The notes: generated by a model from the sequence alone, not told the origin. 64,000 bases of DNA from Rhizobiaceae bacterium (GCA_019635775.1 JAHBYU010000001.1:806001-870000); one strand, 5' to 3'; numbered from the stretch's first letter, positions 18,024 through 26,909 are shown. Translations and numbers: made by a program.

Positions 18024-18733
18024 CGTGCGGCGTCCTGCCTGCGCACTGACCGCTCGATGGCGTGGAGGCCGACCGAGGAAATCATCGCCAGAGCCAGATA
18101 AACGAGGCATGCCAATCCGTAGAACAGGAAGGCTTCCTTGGTCACACGCGCCGCAATGCCAGCCTGCCTCAAAATGTCCGACAGTCCGATAACCGATACG
18201 AGCGCGGTGTCCTTGAGCAGGTTCAGCCAGAGATTTGACAGGCCTGGAAGGGCAACGCGGATGAGCTGCGGCAGGATGACAAGGCGCATTGTCTTCATCC
18301 GGGACAGTCCGAGCGCATACGCGCCCTCATACTGACCTGGGGGGATTGCCCTGAACGCGGACAGGAAAACCTCGCTGCAATAGGATGAAAATACGACGCC
18401 TAGCGCCACCATCCCGGCGACAAAGCTGTTGACCTCGATCGCGGCATCCGCGTTGAAGAGCCGCACGATCTGCCCGATGGCGATCTGGCCGCCATAGAAG
18501 ACGACGAAGAGCGTCAGGAGTTCGGGCAGGCCGCGGAAAATGGTGGTGTAGACGTTGCCGGCCAGCTTCAGAGAAGGCTCATCAGACCGTTTCGCCAGCG
18601 CGACCATGAAGCCGATCAGCAGCCCGATCGGAAGCGTGGCCAAGGCCAGGGAAATTGTCACGAGAGCGCCGCGGGCTATGTCGTCGCTCCAGCCCTGAGG
18701 GCCGAAGCTGAGCAGGACCCAGACGTCGTTCAT
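18020..18733 (-). CDS. Polar amino acid ABC transporter permease (HisQ-like)
   Basis: A 237-residue inner-membrane permease with FRGLPELLTLFVVFYGG near the middle and the EAA loop EGAYALGLSRMKTMRLVILPQ. It follows the binding-protein gene, with a hairpin in the 84-bp gap, and is translationally coupled to the second permease by a 4-bp ATGA overlap. Together with the lipoprotein at 18818-19885 it makes a His/Glu/Arg-type amino acid importer. Confidence 0.92.
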   Translation of the reverse strand: MNDVWVLLSFGPQGWSDDIARGALVTISLALATLPIGLLIGFMVALAKRSDEPSLKLAGNVYTTIFRGLPELLTLFVVFYGGQIAIGQIVRLFNADAAIEVNSFVAGMVALGVVFSSYCSEVFLSAFRAIPPGQYEGAYALGLSRMKTMRLVILPQLIRVALPGLSNLWLNLLKDTALVSVIGLSDILRQAGIAARVTKEAFLFYGLACLVYLALAMISSVGLHAIERSVRRQDAAR

Positions 18734-18760
18734 CGGCGATCCGGATCGCGTCTATAGACT

Positions 18761-18786
18761 AGCGGCGGGAGCCTTTCCCCGCCGCT
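18761..18786 (-). promoter_or_regulatory. Intercistronic hairpin after the binding-protein gene
   Basis: A perfect 9-bp GC-rich stem (AGCGGCGGG at 18761-18769 with CCCGCCGCT at 18778-18786, loop of 8) lies between the binding-protein gene and the permeases. There is no T-run, so it is more likely an mRNA-stabilising or attenuating structure that keeps the binding protein in excess than a full terminator. Confidence 0.65.
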
Positions 18787-18817
18787 GATCATTTTCCGTG
18801 CCGTGTTCACGCGGGGG

Positions 18818-19885
18818 CTAGCCGCCGTAAACGTCGAACGTGAAGTACTTGTCGTTGATTTCCTTGTACTTTCCGTTCGCACGGATGGCGTCGATCGCGG
18901 CATTGAACTTGTCACGCAGTTCGGTTTCGCCTTTGCGTACGGCGATGCCCGCTCCAGGGCCGTGGATCGAGTCCACCGGCGTTATGGCGCCGACGATCTT
19001 GCAGCACGCACCTTCCGGCGTTTTGAGCCATTCCTCGATGACCGAGATGTCGTCATTGGCTGCATCAAGACGGCCGTTTGCGAGGTCCAGCTGGTATTCC
19101 TGCGCCGTCGGGTAGGATTTGACCGTGCTGTCGGTGTAGGTCGCGGTCGAATAGTTGAAGTGCGTCGTGGACCCCTGCACGCCAACGGTTTTGCCGGCCA
19201 GGGCCTCCTTGGTCACTCCGGTGATCGGGGTGTCCTTCGGCGCGACGATGGCTGGCGGCGTGTTGTAGTACTTGTTGGTGAAGTCCACCTTCTCCGAACG
19301 TTCCGGCGTGATCGACATCGATGCGATGATGGCGTCGAACTTGCCAGCCTGAAGGGCAGGGATGATGCCGTCCCAGTCCTGGGTTACGAATTCGCAGGTA
19401 ACCTTCATCTCCGCGCAGAGCGCGTTGGCTATGTCGATGTCGAAGCCAACGAGCTGGCCATCCGCAGTGAGGTTGTTGAAGGGAGGGTAGGCGCCTTCGG
19501 TGCCGATCTTCAGAGAGGCAGGCGAGGCGGCCGGAGCGGCAGGTTCTGCAGGCGCAGGCTCGGCAGGCGCCGGTGCGGGTTCAGCAGGCGCCGGTGCGGG
19601 CTCGGCAGGCGCTGGTGCGGGTTCAGCAGGCGCCGGTGCAGGCTCGGCAGGCGCCGGTGCGGGCTCGGCAGGCGCTGGTGCGGGTTCAGCAGGCGCCGGT
19701 GCAGGCTCGGCAGGCGCCGGTGCAGGCTCGGCAGGCGCAGGCGCGGGTTCAGCCGGAGCCGGTGCTGGTTCTGCTGGGGCGGGCGCGGGCGCTGGCTCTG
19801 CAGGCTTTTTCTCCTCGGAGCAGGCAGCAAGCGTCATCACCGCGGCAACGGAAGCCGCCAGCGTCAAGCGTTTGATCGTAAACAT
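18818..19885 (-). CDS. Amino acid ABC transporter binding lipoprotein with Pro-Ala-Glu repeat linker
   Basis: The start at 19885 (AAGGGG 6 bases upstream) gives a lipoprotein signal peptide with lipobox LAAC (Cys22). Residues 30-113 form a low-complexity linker of APAPAEP heptads. The periplasmic-binding fold (family 3) starts at SLKIGTEGAYPPFNN and includes GFDIDIANALCAEMKVTCEFV and the VQGSTTHFNY hinge. Family 3 binding proteins bind polar amino acids. The linker is unusual: most relatives have few or no residues between anchor and domain. It may let the domain reach through the periplasm. Cognate permeases follow; the ATPase is not nearby. Confidence 0.9.
   Translation of the reverse strand: MFTIKRLTLAASVAAVMTLAACSEEKKPAEPAPAPAPAEPAPAPAEPAPAPAEPAPAPAEPAPAPAEPAPAPAEPAPAPAEPAPAPAEPAPAPAEPAPAPAEPAPAPAEPAPAEPAAPAASPASLKIGTEGAYPPFNNLTADGQLVGFDIDIANALCAEMKVTCEFVTQDWDGIIPALQAGKFDAIIASMSITPERSEKVDFTNKYYNTPPAIVAPKDTPITGVTKEALAGKTVGVQGSTTHFNYSTATYTDSTVKSYPTAQEYQLDLANGRLDAANDDISVIEEWLKTPEGACCKIVGAITPVDSIHGPGAGIAVRKGETELRDKFNAAIDAIRANGKYKEINDKYFTFDVYGG
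19563..19799 (-). repeat. 21-bp tandem repeat array encoding APAPAEP heptads
   Basis: Ten consecutive 21-bp units run from 19563 to 19772, followed by a related 27-bp unit (19773-19799), all in frame inside the binding-protein gene. Units two to four (19584-19646) and five to seven (19647-19709) are identical over 63 bp, indicating a recent triplet duplication. Such arrays expand and contract by slippage, so length variation between strains is expected. Confidence 0.95.
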
Positions 19886-20038
19886 TGAAAACCCCTTGTC
19901 TCTACGCGCGTTCGGCAAAAGCGCCGACGGCAGCGGCATTTCCTCGCCAGCGGGTGATAATCCGCCCTTTTTTTGTAAAAATGCAATCCCGTCGGCGTCA
20001 GCGGAGGAAGATATTGCGTCGGCCACGCCCGCAATGGG

Positions 20039-20551
20039 CTATTTTTTCGTCAAACCGGTCGATATTTCGATGAAATCGGCAATCGAACGCACATCATCGA
20101 GGTCGAAAACCGGCAAGGCCTCATCGGGCAAGGGATGATCGGAAGCGACGGCCAGAATATTTGGATCGCCGCTGCTCAGCGGGCTCGCGTCCTTGGTGCC
20201 GCGGCGTCGCGTCTCGATCTTACTGTGCCCCTCACGCTTGTAGCCCTCGACGAGCACAAGATCGCAGGGCTCCAGGCGCGACAGGACCGCCTCCAGGGCG
20301 GGTTCGTCCTCGCCACGCAATTCGTGCATCAGCGCCCAGCGTCGTCCTGAGACGATCGCCACCTCGCTGGCCCCCGCTTGCCGGTGGCGGAAGCTGTCGG
20401 TGCCGGTCTGGTCGATGTCGAAGTCATGGTGCGCATGCTTGACGGTTGAGATACGCCAGCCGCGCCGGGTGAGTTCGCTCACCAGTCGCTCGGTGAGCGT
20501 CGTCTTGCCTGAGTTCTTCCAGCCTGTGATTCCGAACACGCGCCGTTTCAT
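20039..20551 (-). CDS. mobB: Molybdopterin-guanine dinucleotide biosynthesis protein B
   Basis: MobB is a GTP-binding accessory protein for conversion of molybdenum cofactor to its guanine dinucleotide form. The 170-residue protein has the Walker A motif GITGWKNSGKTTLTERLV at the N-terminus, the HAHHDFDIDQTGTDSFRHRQAGA segment and the LVEGYKREGHSKIE motif. The ATG at 20551 overlaps the mobA stop by 4 bp (ATGA). It is the last gene of the moaA-to-mobB operon. Confidence 0.94.
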   Translation of the reverse strand: MKRRVFGITGWKNSGKTTLTERLVSELTRRGWRISTVKHAHHDFDIDQTGTDSFRHRQAGASEVAIVSGRRWALMHELRGEDEPALEAVLSRLEPCDLVLVEGYKREGHSKIETRRRGTKDASPLSSGDPNILAVASDHPLPDEALPVFDLDDVRSIADFIEISTGLTKK

Positions 20552-21183
20552 GTTCGATCGCTCCGAGCCCATTGGTCGGCCGTCAAAAGATCCTCCTGCG
20601 TGTTTATGTTGAAGAACGGGTCGACTTCCCTTCCGTTCGTGCTCCGAACCGGAAAGTCAACGCTTATGGTCTGGTACCTGCCCTGAAAGCCGGCGACGCT
20701 GAAATTGTCGCTTTCCGAGAGAAACCTTCGCAGGTCTGCGCGCATAGAGACTGGCCAGAGTGCGAAAACCGGGTGACTGCGTTGCGCAGACTTCGCCACC
20801 GCGATTGCCTCGGGAGCATTCTCCACTGCTGCCACAAGCCGCTCCGCGAGGTCGCGCGGAAAAAACGGTGTATCCCCGGCTACGGTAAGGATGTTTGCAG
20901 CTTTAAGGGCAGATGCCCAGTCCATCGCTGCAAGGATGCCGGTGAGCGGGCCTGCCTGCCCTTGAGGACCCTTATCCGGGATGACCGGTAACCCGAAGGC
21001 GTCGAAGCGCGACGCATCGCCGTTGGCGTTGAGGGCGAGTTGGCCGACCTGTGGCCTGAGGCGCTCGATGACGAGGTCGAGGATGGTGCGCCCTGCAACA
21101 CGTCGCAGTGGCTTGTCTCCGCCGCCAAGCCGGCTGGCTTGTCCGCCGGCGAGTATGACCGCCACCGTCCGGTTCGGGCTCAT
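20548..21183 (-). CDS. mobA: Molybdenum cofactor guanylyltransferase
   Basis: MobA transfers GMP from GTP to Mo-molybdopterin, giving the MGD form used by DMSO-reductase-family enzymes. The 211-residue protein has the nucleotide-binding signature VILAGGQASRLGGGDKPL, the DKGPQGQAGPLTGILAAM segment and the VAGDTPFFP metal-site motif. The start at 21183 is fixed by the 4-bp ATGA overlap with the MFS gene stop; a much longer open frame upstream is a shadow of that gene. A possible client, the molybdoenzyme at 30735-33062, is 10 kb away. Confidence 0.94.
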   Translation of the reverse strand: MSPNRTVAVILAGGQASRLGGGDKPLRRVAGRTILDLVIERLRPQVGQLALNANGDASRFDAFGLPVIPDKGPQGQAGPLTGILAAMDWASALKAANILTVAGDTPFFPRDLAERLVAAVENAPEAIAVAKSAQRSHPVFALWPVSMRADLRRFLSESDNFSVAGFQGRYQTISVDFPVRSTNGREVDPFFNINTQEDLLTADQWARSDRT

Positions 21184-22379
21184 CGTCCCGGTCCCGTGCC
21201 GCGTTCGCGATAGATGAGAACGAGCGTGGTCAAGCCGGCTGCGGCAGCCGAGAGGAACATCAGCCAGAGCAGGGGGAAGGGGCCGGAGTCTGGCGTGATA
21301 AGTGCGACGGAGAAGACCGAAAGCGCAGCGCCTCCTCCGATCTGCAGGGCGCCCCCAAGGCCGGAGGCGGATCCCGCCAAATGCGGCTTGACGCTGACTA
21401 TGCCCGCGTTCGCGCTGGGCAACGTCAGCCCGTTTCCGAGGCCGGCGAAGAACATCGGACCAAAGAGGGAAAGCGGGTGATAGAGGCCCGCCTTGAAGAG
21501 CACGATCGCCAGGATCATGCCGAAACAGGCGACGAGATTGCCGGAGAGCATCATGCGGTTGATGCCGATGCGCCTGGCAAAGCGGCCGGACAGAAAATTG
21601 CCAAGCATGTATCCGACCGAGATCACGCCAAAATACAGGCCATACTGCGACGGCGACAGATGCAGCATCTCGGTCGCTACGTAAGGGCCTCCGCCGATAA
21701 AGGCAAAGAAGGCCCCTGTGGCGAAAGCAGCCGTCAGCGCATAGCACCAGAAGAGCATCGAGCCCAGCAGCGTGGGATAGGCCCGGAACTGGGCCGCCAG
21801 ACTCTCAGACCGCCGCCTGTTGGTTTCCGGAAGGTCGAACAGCACGATCAGGAAAGCAGCGATGCCGAATGCGAATGTCAGCCAGAAGCCTGCCTGCCAG
21901 CCGAATATCTCGTCGAGATAGCCGCCGATCAGCGGCCCGATCATCGGGACCACGCTCATGCCCATCGTGATGTAGCCAATCTGGCCTGCGGCCTCGACGG
22001 CACTTACCGTGTCGCGAACCACGGCGCGAGAAATCACCATTCCGGCGGATGAAAAGGCCTGCAGCAGCCGGCACGCCAGCAGGAACTCTACGGTCGGGGC
22101 ATAGACAGCGGCCACGGTGCCGACCAGAAAAACGCCGATGCAGACGAGCAGGACGGGTCTTCTGCCGAAGCGGTCGGAAGCCGGTCCGATGAACAGCTGC
22201 AGTCCCGCCGTAGCCACGAGGTAGAACGATACGGCCAGCTGCATTACGGCGTAGTCGCTCTCGAAATGGCGAGCCATGCCGGGCAGGGACGGCAGGAAGA
22301 TGTTCATCGCGAGCGGCCCGATGGCTGCCGCCATCACGAGCGTAAGCAGATGTGGCGCGGCGCGGTCCCTCAGATTCAC
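21180..22379 (-). CDS. Bcr/CflA-type MFS efflux transporter
   Basis: A 399-residue major facilitator protein with about 12 membrane segments and the drug/proton antiporter motif GPASDRFGRRPVLL in loop 2-3. It resembles the Bcr/CflA multidrug and sulfonamide/bicyclomycin efflux subfamily; the actual substrate is unknown. I chose the GTG at 22379, which overlaps the DMT gene stop by one base (TAGTG) and has GGACGGA upstream. The open frame extends far upstream but only as a shadow of the neighbouring gene. Confidence 0.9.
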   Translation of the reverse strand: MNLRDRAAPHLLTLVMAAAIGPLAMNIFLPSLPGMARHFESDYAVMQLAVSFYLVATAGLQLFIGPASDRFGRRPVLLVCIGVFLVGTVAAVYAPTVEFLLACRLLQAFSSAGMVISRAVVRDTVSAVEAAGQIGYITMGMSVVPMIGPLIGGYLDEIFGWQAGFWLTFAFGIAAFLIVLFDLPETNRRRSESLAAQFRAYPTLLGSMLFWCYALTAAFATGAFFAFIGGGPYVATEMLHLSPSQYGLYFGVISVGYMLGNFLSGRFARRIGINRMMLSGNLVACFGMILAIVLFKAGLYHPLSLFGPMFFAGLGNGLTLPSANAGIVSVKPHLAGSASGLGGALQIGGGAALSVFSVALITPDSGPFPLLWLMFLSAAAAGLTTLVLIYRERGTGPGR

Positions 22380-23368
22380 TATAGTCCGTCCACTGTCATG
22401 CCTGGCCCGACGCTTTCGGAAGCGGCCCTTGAGCGCCCCACCACACGCTCGCGGTGCAACATGTAGAGCCCGGACCCCACGATGATGACCGAGCCGATGA
22501 TCATCGGAAGGTCGGGTATGTCGCCGAAGACCAGCATGCCGAGGGCGATCGAGAAGAGCAGGCTGGTGTAACGGAAGGGCGCGACGAAGGAGATGTCGCC
22601 AGCGCGCAACGCGTGGATGATGAACTGGTAGCCGATGAGGAGGACGCCGGCGGCTGCCGCCAGCAACATCACCTCGAATACCGGCAGCGGCTTCCAGCCT
22701 CCCATCGGTACGATCAGGAAGCCTCCCACAACCGTGACGGCGGCTGCGGTCACCGTTGACACCAGCAGGGTCGGAATGCGCTGAGGGATGCGTCTTGTCG
22801 CCAGGTCGCGCACGACGCACGCCGCCACGCAGGCGAGCGCCATCAGGGAATATACGCTGAAGCCATCCAGCCCCGGCCGGACGATTATCGCAACGCCTGC
22901 GAAACCGACGAGAATGGAGAGCCAGCGCCGCCAGCCAACGGCCTCCCCGTATATGAGCGCAGCGCCCATCGTGACGCCAAGCGGCAGCGCCTGAAAGACC
23001 GCCGAAACGTTGGCAATGGGCAGGTTCGCGAGGGCGATGAGAAAGGCGACGGTTCCCAGAACCTCGCAAGCCGCCCGTATGAGCACACGCGGATCGCGCG
23101 CCATGCTGAAGTCGGCCAGCGCACCCTGATGCCATGCCAGCGCTGCGATGAAGGTGGTCGCGAAGATGCCGCGGAGGAACATCACCTGTCCCATGTTGAT
23201 CGATTCGGCCACGTATTTCGCAATGGCGTCGTTGAGCGTGAAGCCCGCCATGGAAACGGTCATGAACAGCGCGGCCTGCAGGTTAGGCGACAACGGCAAG
23301 AAGGAATCCTCCGACGAGCCGCATGTAACAGCCGTCGGGAGAAGAGCAAACGGAAAGCTTTGGGCCAA
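22379..23368 (-). CDS. EamA/DMT-superfamily transporter
   Basis: A membrane protein of up to 329 residues with ten predicted helices in two EamA halves (AALFMTVSMAGFTLNDAIAK in helix 1; FRYTSLLFSIALGMLVFGD in the second half). DMT proteins export amino acids, purines or other metabolites; no substrate can be assigned. The first 25 residues are poorly conserved, so the real start may be a downstream in-frame codon near PLSPNLQAALF. It lies between moaA (10-bp gap) and the MFS gene (1-bp overlap). Confidence 0.88.
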   Translation of the reverse strand: MAQSFPFALLPTAVTCGSSEDSFLPLSPNLQAALFMTVSMAGFTLNDAIAKYVAESINMGQVMFLRGIFATTFIAALAWHQGALADFSMARDPRVLIRAACEVLGTVAFLIALANLPIANVSAVFQALPLGVTMGAALIYGEAVGWRRWLSILVGFAGVAIIVRPGLDGFSVYSLMALACVAACVVRDLATRRIPQRIPTLLVSTVTAAAVTVVGGFLIVPMGGWKPLPVFEVMLLAAAAGVLLIGYQFIIHALRAGDISFVAPFRYTSLLFSIALGMLVFGDIPDLPMIIGSVIIVGSGLYMLHRERVVGRSRAASESVGPGMTVDGL

Positions 23369-23378
23369 AAGCCCCGGT

Positions 23379-24386
23379 TCAGCCCCCGGTGACGCTCATG
23401 TGGCGCGAAACCGCCGGACGTTTTGTCCTGCGGTCGATCACGAAGTCGTGGCCCTTCGGCTTGCGCCCGATCGCCTCGTCTATCGCCTGCGACAAGTGCT
23501 CGTTGCCTTCGGAAGCGCGTAGCGGCGCGCGAAGGTCGGCAGCGTCCTCCTGTCCAAGGCACATGTAGAGCGTGCCTGTGCAGGTAAGCCTCACCCGGTT
23601 GCAGCTTTCGCAGAAATTATGCGTCATCGGCGTAATGAAACCCAGCCGGCCGCCGGTTTCAGCGACCGTCACATATCTGGCCGGTCCACCCGTCTTGTAG
23701 GGGATGTGTTCGAGCGTGAACTGCTGCTCCAGGCGCGCGCGAAGCAGCGAGAGCGGCAGGTACTGGTCGGTGCGGTCGGCGTCGATCTCGCCCATCGGCA
23801 TTGTTTCGATGACGGTCAGGTCCATGCCGCGTCCATGCGCCCAGCGCATCAGGCCCGGAATCTCGGCGTCGTTGAAGTCCTTCAGCGCGACCGCGTTGAT
23901 CTTGATATGGAGGCCTGCGTCCTGCGCGGCGTCGATGCCCTGCAGGACCTTGTCGAGACTGCCCCAGCGCGTGATTGCGCGGAACTTCTCAGGGTCGAGG
24001 GTATCCAGCGAGACATTGATGCGCCTCACGCCGGCATCAGCGAGTTCCGAGGCGAACCTGGCGAGCTGAGACCCGTTCGTCGTCAGCGTCAGCTCGTCCA
24101 GCGCCCCGCTTTTCAGGTGGCGCGAAAGCTCGCGCACGAGATGCATGATGTTCTTGCGGACCAGCGGTTCGCCGCCGGTCAGGCGCAGCTTCCTGACGCC
24201 CTTTTCGATGAAGACCGAGCAGAGCCTGTCCAGTTCCTCGAGCGAGAGAAGGTCGCGCTTCGGCAGGAACGTCATGTCCTCCGCCATGCAATAGGTGCAG
24301 CGGAAGTCACACCGGTCGGTGACCGATACGCGCAGGTAGCTGATGGTGCGACCGAAAGGGTCGATCATGTCCATTTTTGCTTCCAT
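23379..24386 (-). CDS. moaA: GTP 3',8-cyclase MoaA
   Basis: Radical SAM enzyme for the first step of molybdenum cofactor synthesis. The SAM cluster motif CDFRCTYC (Cys26, 30, 33) and the C-terminal cluster C-x2-C-x13-C ([13 protein letters not shown]...MC) are both present, and the protein ends in the conserved Gly-Gly needed for activity. The length of 335 residues is normal. It is the first gene of the operon running to mobB and is divergent from the DUF971 gene. An internal ATG at 24374 is an alternative start. Confidence 0.96.
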   Translation of the reverse strand: MEAKMDMIDPFGRTISYLRVSVTDRCDFRCTYCMAEDMTFLPKRDLLSLEELDRLCSVFIEKGVRKLRLTGGEPLVRKNIMHLVRELSRHLKSGALDELTLTTNGSQLARFASELADAGVRRINVSLDTLDPEKFRAITRWGSLDKVLQGIDAAQDAGLHIKINAVALKDFNDAEIPGLMRWAHGRGMDLTVIETMPMGEIDADRTDQYLPLSLLRARLEQQFTLEHIPYKTGGPARYVTVAETGGRLGFITPMTHNFCESCNRVRLTCTGTLYMCLGQEDAADLRAPLRASEGNEHLSQAIDEAIGRKPKGHDFVIDRRTKRPAVSRHMSVTGG

Positions 24387-24549
24387 TCACAGATCGTCGG
24401 ACCAACATGGCGCCGGGATCGTTATATACAGCCATGTGATACGATCTGGCGGCGCAATCAAGGGCATGAGTTGGACCAGCGGGCCCGAATCTGCTTCTGA
24501 ACAGGGCCAAAGCGGCATAGAAGGCAGCTGCAAAACGGGAGCTATTGCG

Positions 24550-24900
24550 ATGGCAGCGCCAAAGGAGCTGAGGGTTTCAAAGGACCGCAGGACGCTGACG
24601 GTCACGTACCACGACCATGAACCGTTCGAACTTTCCGCCGAGCTGCTTCGCGTGACGTCGCCCTCGGCTGAAGTGCAGGGGCATTCGCCCGAACAGCGCG
24701 TGACCGTGCCGGGCAAGCGCAACGTGGCGATCAGCCGGATCGAGCCTGTCGGAAACTACGCCGTGCGCATCATCTTCGATGACGGGCACAGCACGGGCAT
24801 CTTCACCTGGAACTATCTGCACCGGATGGGGCACGAAAAGGACGAGGTGTGGGCGGCTTATCTGGCGTCGCTTGAGGAAAAGCGCCTTTCGCGCGACTGA
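24550..24900 (+). CDS. DUF971 domain protein
   Basis: A 116-residue protein with the DUF971 (gamma-butyrobetaine hydroxylase N-terminal-like) fold: LTVTYHDHEPFELSAELLRVTSP, the NVAISRIEPVGNYAVRIIFDDGHSTGIFTWNYL core and the C-terminal KDEVWAAYLASL helix. In dioxygenases this domain binds zinc; stand-alone members have been linked to iron-sulfur protein maturation, but the function here is unproven. The ATG at 24550 has GGAG 8 bases upstream. It is divergent from moaA. Confidence 0.87.
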   Translation: MAAPKELRVSKDRRTLTVTYHDHEPFELSAELLRVTSPSAEVQGHSPEQRVTVPGKRNVAISRIEPVGNYAVRIIFDDGHSTGIFTWNYLHRMGHEKDEVWAAYLASLEEKRLSRD

Positions 24901-25234
24901 CGCTTCAACGTCGCCGCTTTCGCGGACGCAGGGCCGTTCCAAGTTTCGCTGCAGGGACGACATGCCGGCCAACCGCCGGTTTCCAACTTTGGAAAAATCT
25001 TCCGCAGGCGCTCACGCCCAAGGCAAACGTCGCACTTGACGAAAGAAAACAAATGTTTCAAATGACAGTATCAAACAACCATTCCTGATGGATGGGGGTT
25101 TGTCGATCGAGTTGAACAAGAGCAACCAACGCTCGGAATGCGGTCGTAACCGGATCAGGTTCGCCTGGACGGAACAGAAGGGGATAAGGGACAGCAAGCC
25201 GTGCGCTTCGCCCTGTGCTAAGAGGAACTGATCA
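24901..25234 (+). other. 334-bp intergenic region upstream of the peptide importer
   Basis: No gene is supported on either strand here. The second half is more AT-rich and should contain the promoter of the peptide transporter operon. A small inverted repeat (TTTCCAA then TTTGGAAA, 24979-24995) and the repeated ATGTTTCAAATGA-like stretch near 25052 are visible but cannot be assigned to a regulator. A good ribosome-binding site (AAGAGGAA) sits at the end, 7 bases before the ATG at 25235. Confidence 0.5.
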
Positions 25235-26836
25235 ATGCGACCTAGGAACTACCTATTTGCCCTTGCTGCCGCGCTCAGCGCGACCCTGGCGCCAGTGGCC
25301 GGCCTGCATGCAGAGGAGCCCGTGAAGGGCGGGACCGCGACGTTCATCATGTCGCCGGCGCCGCAGATCCTCACATCCGCGATGACGACGGCGGGTGCGG
25401 AGCAGGTGGTGTCGTCCAAGATCTCGGACAGCCTGTTCACCTACGATTTCAACCTCAATCCGCAGCCGCTTCTGGCCGAGAGCTACGATGTCAGCGAGGA
25501 CGGCAAGACCGTCACCTTCCATCTGCGCAAGGGCGTGAAGTGGCATGACGGCGTCGAGTTCACCTCCGAAGACGTCGCCTACACCACGATGGAAGTGTGG
25601 AAGGTCCTGCATGGCCGTGGCCGCACGATTTTCGGCAACGTCGAAAAGGTCGAGACGCCGGACAAGTACACTGCGGTCTTCGTGATGAGCAGCCCCGCCC
25701 CGGGCATGCTCAAGAGCCTTGCGGCGCAGCAGGCGCAGATCCTTCCGGCTCATATCTACAAGGGTACCGACCCGACCACCAACCCGGCCAACCTCAAGCC
25801 GATCGGGACGGGGCCTTTCAAGTTCGTTTCGTTCGCTCCCGGCGACAACCTCGTTCTGGAACGCAACCCCGACTACTGGAACGAGGGCAAGCCCTACCTC
25901 GACAGGCTGATCTTCCGTTTCATCCCTGATCCGGCGACCCGCGCTGCCGCGCTCGAGTCCGGTGAGGCTCACATCGCTCCGCAGAACCTCATTCCGATGG
26001 CGGACCTTGAGCGCCTCCAGGCGTCTGGCGACTTCGAGGTCACGACCAAGGGTTATGAATTCCAGAACGAAATGGAGATGATGGAATTCAACCTCGACGA
26101 TCCGGTCATGAAGGACATACGGGTTCGCAAGGCGATCGCGCATGCCATCGACCGCAACTGGATCGTGGAGAATGTGCTGTTCGGCTACGGCAAACCTGCC
26201 ACGACCCCGCTGCACCAGCAGCTTGTCGAGCTTCACGACGATACGGATGTTCCACAGTATGACTATGATCCGGAAGCCGCCAAGGCGCTGCTCGACGAAG
26301 CCGGCTACAAGCCCGATGCGAATGGCATTCGCCTCAAGCTGATCGTCGACCCGCTTCCCTACGGCGACCACCAGAACCACATCGCAGCCTATATGCGCGA
26401 AGCGATGCGCGAAATCGGTGTGGATCTCGAGGTTCGTGCCCAGGATTTCGCTGGCTTCGTGAAGCGCGTCTACACGGATCGTGACTTCCAGTTCACCGTG
26501 AACCTGCTGACCGGCGGCTCGGATCCGACGATCGGCACGCAACGCACCTACTGGACGCCAAGCTTCAAGATCGGAGTAGGCTTCTCCAACGGATCGCACT
26601 ATTCGAATCCGAAGATGGACGAGATCCTGGTGGCTGCTGCCGCCGAGATGGACGAAGCCAAGCGCAAGGAACTTTACCACCAGTTCCAGAAGCTCGCGAT
26701 GGAAGACCTGCCGGTGTTCCCGCTCGCGGCAGTCGAGAGCACCACGGTTGCCTCGACGCGTCTCAAGAACCATACGATCGACGCAAACGGCACCTACAGC
26801 AACTTTGCTGATGTGTACCTCACGCCCGCTCCCTGA
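25235..26836 (+). CDS. Peptide/opine ABC transporter substrate-binding protein (family 5)
   Basis: Periplasmic binding protein of 533 residues with a signal peptide ending near GLHAEE (about residue 27). The family 5 signature is present (VTFHLRKGVKWHDGVEFTSEDV), as is LKPIGTGPFKFVSFAPGDNLVLERNPDYW. Family members bind oligopeptides, dipeptides, glycosides or opines; the sequence alone does not tell which. It is the first gene of a five-gene importer operon followed by catabolic genes, so the substrate is probably metabolised by them. A strong hairpin separates it from the first permease. Confidence 0.93.
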   Translation: MRPRNYLFALAAALSATLAPVAGLHAEEPVKGGTATFIMSPAPQILTSAMTTAGAEQVVSSKISDSLFTYDFNLNPQPLLAESYDVSEDGKTVTFHLRKGVKWHDGVEFTSEDVAYTTMEVWKVLHGRGRTIFGNVEKVETPDKYTAVFVMSSPAPGMLKSLAAQQAQILPAHIYKGTDPTTNPANLKPIGTGPFKFVSFAPGDNLVLERNPDYWNEGKPYLDRLIFRFIPDPATRAAALESGEAHIAPQNLIPMADLERLQASGDFEVTTKGYEFQNEMEMMEFNLDDPVMKDIRVRKAIAHAIDRNWIVENVLFGYGKPATTPLHQQLVELHDDTDVPQYDYDPEAAKALLDEAGYKPDANGIRLKLIVDPLPYGDHQNHIAAYMREAMREIGVDLEVRAQDFAGFVKRVYTDRDFQFTVNLLTGGSDPTIGTQRTYWTPSFKIGVGFSNGSHYSNPKMDEILVAAAAEMDEAKRKELYHQFQKLAMEDLPVFPLAAVESTTVASTRLKNHTIDANGTYSNFADVYLTPAP

Positions 26837-26851
26837 CGGGTTGTGACCTTC

Positions 26852-26879
26852 GGACCGGCGGATTCAAATCCGCCGGTCC
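26852..26879 (+). promoter_or_regulatory. Strong intercistronic hairpin after the binding-protein gene
   Basis: A perfect 12-bp stem (GGACCGGCGGAT at 26852-26863 with ATCCGCCGGTCC at 26868-26879) encloses a 4-base loop. No T-run follows. Its position just after a binding-protein gene suggests partial termination or protection of the upstream mRNA from 3' decay, giving more binding protein than permease. Confidence 0.75.
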
Positions 26880-26909
26880 CGCCAACAGCAGAATACAGAC
26901 CAATCCAGT

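Noticed and set aside
19563-19799. Repeat array resembling a CRISPR
   Set aside because: Units are contiguous without spacers and are in frame in a protein gene; it is a coding tandem repeat.
25253-26773. 506-codon open frame on the minus strand
   Set aside because: Antisense to the family 5 binding-protein gene, which has clear motifs and a signal peptide; the antisense product is compositionally odd.
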